The notes under the pieces were generated by a model. It did no database searches, was not told where the DNA came from, and saw nothing but the letters and a program-made list of their open reading frames with translations. From Agrocybe praecox (taxonomy: Eukaryota; Basidiomycota; Agaricomycetes; Agaricales; Agrocybaceae), in NCBI GenBank assembly GCA_964017145.1, contig OZ024845.1, positions 620,001 through 684,000 on the forward strand: a stretch of DNA of 64,000 nt, written 5' to 3'. Positions within the stretch are counted from its first letter, which is position 1; each line of letters begins with the position of its first letter. Made by a program: the position numbers and the translations under genes. Positions 59,610-64,000 of the stretch are shown here, piece after piece.

Positions 59610-60243
59610 CCCACAACTTACACGAAAAAGCTCAACATGACTTGCATCCCAAATCAATCGAATCGGCGTTCCTGTGGGGTCGTATGCATGTCCAGTAAAC
59701 TCATCCCCTGGCCTACTTCCACACCCAGGGGCAGCAGGGGCAGAGAAGGAGAAGGAGAAGGTCTAGCGAGAAAGAGGATCAGTAGCCGAGTTTATGTGAA
59801 AATTGGATCTGACTTCAGCAACCACATGTAAGCCAGTGAGATGTAACGTAGTCTCCGCTGCATGAGAACTCGTGTAACGGCAGGTACGACGGCGGTTTTG
59901 AACTCGTTCCGCATCGTGTCCCAGCCTTTTAGTTCTTCTTCCAGTCGGTCAATGCTTTCCTGTGGTTAGGACATGCATCTTTGTTCGGTTGAAGGTCGTT
60001 CTTGGATCGCGGCTTTGATATCTTGTCGTAATCGCCAATCGAAGCGGGTACAACATCTAAAGTGAATGCACGAGCACTCAGATGAACGAGCTCGCTAGAT
60101 GGCCACACATAGAGCGGTCATATTAGCTAAGTGGAGACTATTAAAAATGCAACATGTATTTGTAATCGGAGAGGCGAACACATCAGTGAGTCAGTGACTG
60201 GGAGAAATAGAACAATGAAGGCGGCGGTGGATTCGAGATTCAT
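59610..60243 (-). pseudogene. Pseudogene copy of the small secreted protein
   Basis: The same exon order as 57694-58310 can be followed. The signal peptide starts MNLESTAAFIVLFLPVTD. Then come LSARAFTLDVVPASIGDYDK, a Cys/Trp block ending LTDWKKN, a helical block, and GHAYDPTGTPIRLIWDASH. It is disabled: a frame change and stop occur right after DWKKN (about 59939). A second frame change occurs at about 59865. An in-frame TAG stands where the paralogue has the Trp of HWTFTF (about 59767). The degree of divergence suggests an old local duplication. Confidence 0.85.
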
Positions 60244-60333
60244 CGTATTAAGATGCTTCGGTAAACTGTTGATTTAGGTCAAAGAAATTTCAAGGAAATT
60301 TGACCCTGTTTAAAGCACAGCAATTGTCTATAT

Positions 60334-61335
60334 CATCAGCAACTTCACAATTTACTTGTCCGCTTTTTTGGGTTTTTCAACTTGCGGCAAGTAAGAAAGC
60401 GTGAAAGCGAGAAAAAGCTACGGAGGGACTACGTATTATATTAAAAATAGCTAATCCGACAGAAATTCGTGGCAGTGATGGTCGATATACGGATTGACGA
60501 AGTAATTCTGAAACTCGTCCAGTGCATTGAAGTACGAAATGTGGTCAGGGAGGAATCCTACGCCATATACGGCTGAGGTTATAGACGAGGAATACCAGGC
60601 TAAACTTTCGTTCATGGACCATAACCGTGCCGTTCTATTCGATTTTCCTAGTCCCGTCAAGGCTTGCCCCAGCAATACTGCATAAATTACTAATATACAT
60701 TAGGGGGATTCACAGTAGCCAACTTTTGATTCCGACTTTTGTCCCGATCACAAAAAGTTGAGAACCAAAAGTTGGCCAACTTCCGAAAAGTCGAGCTCGC
60801 GAGCACGACTTTCGGTCCAACTTTTGATGGCCAACTTTTACAGCCAAGATGACTGTTTTACCTCTAACTCATTCAATTATAACACTTTCCCCTTGATATT
60901 TTCGAACTTTGTGTATTGTAGTCTTGCTAATATGACTGTCAAAAAATTTCACGATTAATAGTCAGAGATCGAACATGACAGAATTAGTTTCTGTCCATTG
61001 CCAATAAGTTTGATCAATTGGCGGCTAGCGGGCCATTCACACCATCTCGTCCGACTTTGATGTCAACTTATCCGAAGTTGGCAGAAAAGTTGAGCCAAAA
61101 GTTGAAGCAAAGTTGGCCAAAAGTTGGCTACTGTGAATCCCCCTATATTTTATAGTAGCTACTGTTCCTCACTTTTGATTACTTTTTCTTACTTTTTTTT
61201 GACTTTCTTGAAGCTCAGAAAGCACCCGCTTTTTCGAAAATTGGACCTGGACTGTTCAACTTTTTGCTTTGGCGCTTTTTTACGCTTTTTTACGCTTGCA
61301 CAAGTCACTATAAGTAAATTGTGAAACTGCTGATG
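60334..61335. mobile_element. TIR DNA transposon, copy 3, with nested MITE
   Basis: The outer parts are almost identical to 6782-7343, with the same terminal repeats (CATCAGCAACTTCACAATTT at the left). Length is 1002 bp, of which 441 bp belong to the nested MITE at 60703-61143. On the minus strand the conserved short frame is open (60451-60675): WSMNESLAWYSSSITSAVYG, then FNALDEFQNYF and HHCHEFLSD. The high identity between copies 1 and 3 suggests recent movement. Confidence 0.88.
60703..61143. mobile_element. Nested MITE with TA target duplication (Tc1/mariner-like)
   Basis: Terminal inverted repeats begin GGGGGATTCACAGTAGCCAA and match for about 26 bp. TA dinucleotides flank both sides. 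The homologous site in copy 1 (about 7157) is uninterrupted, which proves the insertion. The interior is rich in AAAAGTTGGC repeats in both directions and has no coding frame. The TA duplication and size fit a Tc1/mariner-type MITE. Confidence 0.92.
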
Positions 61336-62133
61336 ATCGCATTGTTATACAGAGGGATTTTAAGACTTGATCGAATGGTTATAATTCCGACTGGTATATC
61401 TTGAAGATAAACTTCTGGTGTCTGGTTCATTAGAAGCTTGACAAGGCTCTTAGAGAGCCTTAACACATAGTCGACCTTCTAATATATGTAAATGAATTCA
61501 AATGAAAAGAGGCTTTAGGCGCGCTTGGCAATGAGGACGTGTATGGTAAGTAGCGCAATTATGGGACTTTATATTCAGTGGCAGAATTGATGCTCAGCGA
61601 AGGGTGACGAAGGGTGGGCGCAAGAGGGACGATGATCATGGTGGGAAGATGAAATTTGAAAGTGGAGAGAAACCTTTGAAACTAAGATGCGGTGGCACAC
61701 CCTCCTTTGAAATTATATGGCTTAAGCCCTAGGACTGGGGACTATCACTGTAGGAGGGCCGCTTTTAATCCTCATGATGTATCATCCACTGGAAGTGCGA
61801 GGTGTTCCAGACGTCAACGGTGGACATAAGAGGTTGGTAAGGAGTATAGCATACATTTCTAGCTCACAAATCGAGAGTAGTCTGCAGCTTTAGGTACTGC
61901 TAGACCATTGATAGTGCGTAGCGATTTCATCCAACGTAAGTAATAAAATTTGGTTCCGGCAGCTAGTGTATGTTTTTTGCAAGGCTCTTAAGCGGAATTT
62001 TTGATATCGGCCCCTCGGCATCAAGAGAGGATCTAAATGATCCACGTTTTTCTCTTTTAGGACCACGCACTGCAGCATATTTAGTAGAAAGGCTTTCAGA
62101 AATTTAGATTTCTCGTTCAACAATAAACAAGTC
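61336..62133. other. Intergenic region upstream of F-box gene
   Basis: No supported gene. The minus-strand frame at 61890-62168 overlaps the start of the F-box gene and has no domain. Confidence 0.4.
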
Positions 62134-63891
62134 ATGCCGGTGATCCTTCCTCCAGATGTGTACGACATTATCTTGAATCATCTCGAAAGCCCTTCGGATA
62201 TTCTCAACGTCGCTTTATCGAACAAGGCACTCCACTCAGTCGCTATACCTCAGCATCTGCACTACCACGACATCCGCAGTAGATTGAGTAACATAACTCT
62301 GTGGACTTGGCTCTCCCGTCTTGACGATCTTCGTGCTGCCCACATACGCTCTCTGACGATCCTCCCTGACCAGGATAGTGACTTTTATTCAGTAATCCAT
62401 TCCTACGATCTTCGTGAACGGCTTCCTCCTGAATTTACACCGCCTCAACATATCCCATTGACTGCTAAGCGGGATCTCGATCTGTATCGCGAATGGGAAG
62501 CTGTTTTGATTTCGACGTTGAAGCGCATGACAGGATTGGAACGGTTTAGGTGGTATCGTGTACCTCGACCGCTGATAGACGACGAGGACGATACTATATG
62601 GACTGCTCTTCGTGGTCTAGGAACTGTTAAAGAAATCGATGTATATGACGGAGAGATAGAAGAACTGACAGTTGGCCCTATAGCCACCTCGAACTCTGTG
62701 TGTACAATTTATATATCTGTCTTTAGAGAAACAACTGAATTCTATTGACAGTTTCTTGGCTCATGTGCCTTGACTACGTTCAAGATACGCTCGACCGTGT
62801 GCAAATCATCAAACGACCCAGAAATGCCGGTCGGTCTCGAAAGAATGCTGTTACGAAGCCTACCAGACCTTGAGGTCAGTGCATCGCGAATTTCTCTCAA
62901 CATATGACACGCCAAGTTCCCAACATAATTTAGATCCTTGTGTTGGAGCTAGATATCGACGAGCATTTCTCTGGGACCGCCAACATTAATCATCTCCTAG
63001 ATTCTGCTTCGTGGCCAAAACTGTGCGTACTTCATTTGAGAGGCGTGAATTGCTGCGTATCCTCTCTAGTTCATTTTCTTTCTGCCCATCCCACAATAGA
63101 GTGTCTACGCCTTGCCGAAATGATGCCCGGCCATTCATGGACCAGGCTAGCACTCGACCTACCCGATGACGCTCTGCCCAACATTCGTCATTTAGAATGT
63201 TCATCCGCACAAGCAGCCGCTCTGCTGAAGGTCCCCCGTCCAAATCTCAAGACAGTACTCGGCCTTGAATTGCACGAAGTTGTCGTCGACGCGGACTATT
63301 TTACGTGGGATGACGAATGGGAAGAAGAGAATCACGATGATTACGACGAGAATGCAGAGATCACATCCCCTTGGAGGCATGTGTTGTTGGAAAACCTCAA
63401 AATGCAGACATCCGTCACAAGAATCGGCGTGACCGTTTCTTCTATCGAAGAGATGAACGGACTTTCCATTGCTTCTCCTCAGCTCACGGAACTCGATATC
63501 GGGCGTACCCGTCGCGGTGTCAAAATAACGGTATGTCGCGTTTTGCACATCTGTGAATCTATTTTTGATGTTCTGGCAGAGTAGCGATTGGCACAAAGTT
63601 TTGACACGGTTTCCTGAGCTGGAGATTATATGCGGCGGGAACTTTATATGGTTTGATTCTCGACAGGAGATGCAGATATCAGAAGTTGAAAAAACAAACA
63701 CCGAAATCCAGGCTCTTGCAAAAGTTTGTCCGAAGCTGCGGGTTATCTTGGTCGGCGTACATGCAAGAAAGGCAGTCATTATTCGAGATGGGATTGCAGG
63801 AGCAGGAGTGAGGTGGGTCGTTAGAAGATGGGAGGAGAACGAAGATACGGTAATAAGGACGGGCGAAAATGTGTACGGCCCATGTTATTGA
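62134..63891 (+). CDS. F-box protein with leucine-rich-repeat-like body
   Basis: Four exons, join(62134-62697, 62752-62874, 62934-63530, 63580-63891), all phase 0; 531 aa. The F-box opens the protein: LPPDVYDIILNHLESPSDIL, then NVALSNKALHSVAIPQHLHY. The rest shows irregular LRR-like strands: KLCVLHLRGVNCC, IECLRLAEM, NIRHLECSS and QLTELDIGR. An acidic stretch (WDDEWEEENHDDYDENAE) lies near residue 370. Such proteins are the commonest substrate-receptor type in mushroom genomes and would act in an SCF ubiquitin ligase. The substrate is unknown. The gene seems complete, with its stop at 63891. Confidence 0.88.
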
Positions 63892-64000
63892 ATAGTCAGA
63901 GCTTCTTTTGTTGACATATGCATTCTGTCAACAACAATCATAATATTGACCTTCGGAGTTCAGCGCTCAGCGCTCAGCGCGCATGCCTCGTAAAGCAATT

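Noticed and set aside
63201..63779. Minus-strand 192-codon frame at the window end
   Set aside because: Antisense to the F-box gene, crosses its intron, and has no domain.

Overview
The window looks like nuclear DNA of a mushroom-forming basidiomycete (Agaricomycetes). Genes are split by many 45-80 bp GT-AG introns. The gene content is typical of that group: a class I hydrophobin, a DUF6534 membrane protein, a DUF4419 protein, F-box proteins, a fungal ubiquitin-like-domain protein and a KDZ (Kyakuja-Dileera-Zisupton) transposase with cysteine clusters. There is no bacterial-style operon structure. I saw no convincing rRNA, tRNA or CRISPR array. All exon models were read by eye from splice sites and reading phase.

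Layout. 1-12 kb is gene-poor and transposon-rich: a ULD-domain gene, a kinase-like gene cut at its 5' end by a TIR element, one two-exon unknown gene, and copies of a TIR transposon family (3901, 6782, 10985; a further copy lies at 60334). At 12.3-13.7 kb is a five-exon DUF4419 gene. The block from about 13.9 to 29.3 kb is the most unusual part. A KDZ transposase gene, itself interrupted by an 858-bp TIR element, sits with five or six unknown genes between arrays of a palindromic repeat (arms CTAGTATCTACATACAAGG and its complement). The largest array, 27.5-28.7 kb, flips orientation near 27.99 kb and so forms a kilobase-scale inverted repeat. I read the block as one composite KDZ-type mobile element, or several nested ones, with cargo genes.

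From 29.3 to 36 kb there is mostly noncoding DNA with one MITE, a Ser/Thr-rich secreted protein, an intact class I hydrophobin and a decayed hydrophobin copy. From 36 to 56.7 kb comes a conserved core region: a perilipin-like lipid-droplet protein, two paralogous DEDDy 3'-5' exonucleases on either side of an F-box gene, a phosphatidylinositol-4-phosphate 5-kinase, condensin subunit 1 in 16 exons, a DUF6534 membrane protein and a RAD51-paralogue-like protein. From 57.7 to 60.3 kb a small secreted protein is followed by its own pseudogene. A full TIR element holding a nested TA-flanked MITE comes next (60.3-61.3 kb), and the window ends with an F-box protein.

The genes do not form a single pathway. 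The main story is mobile DNA (KDZ block, TIR family, MITEs) beside conserved housekeeping genes.
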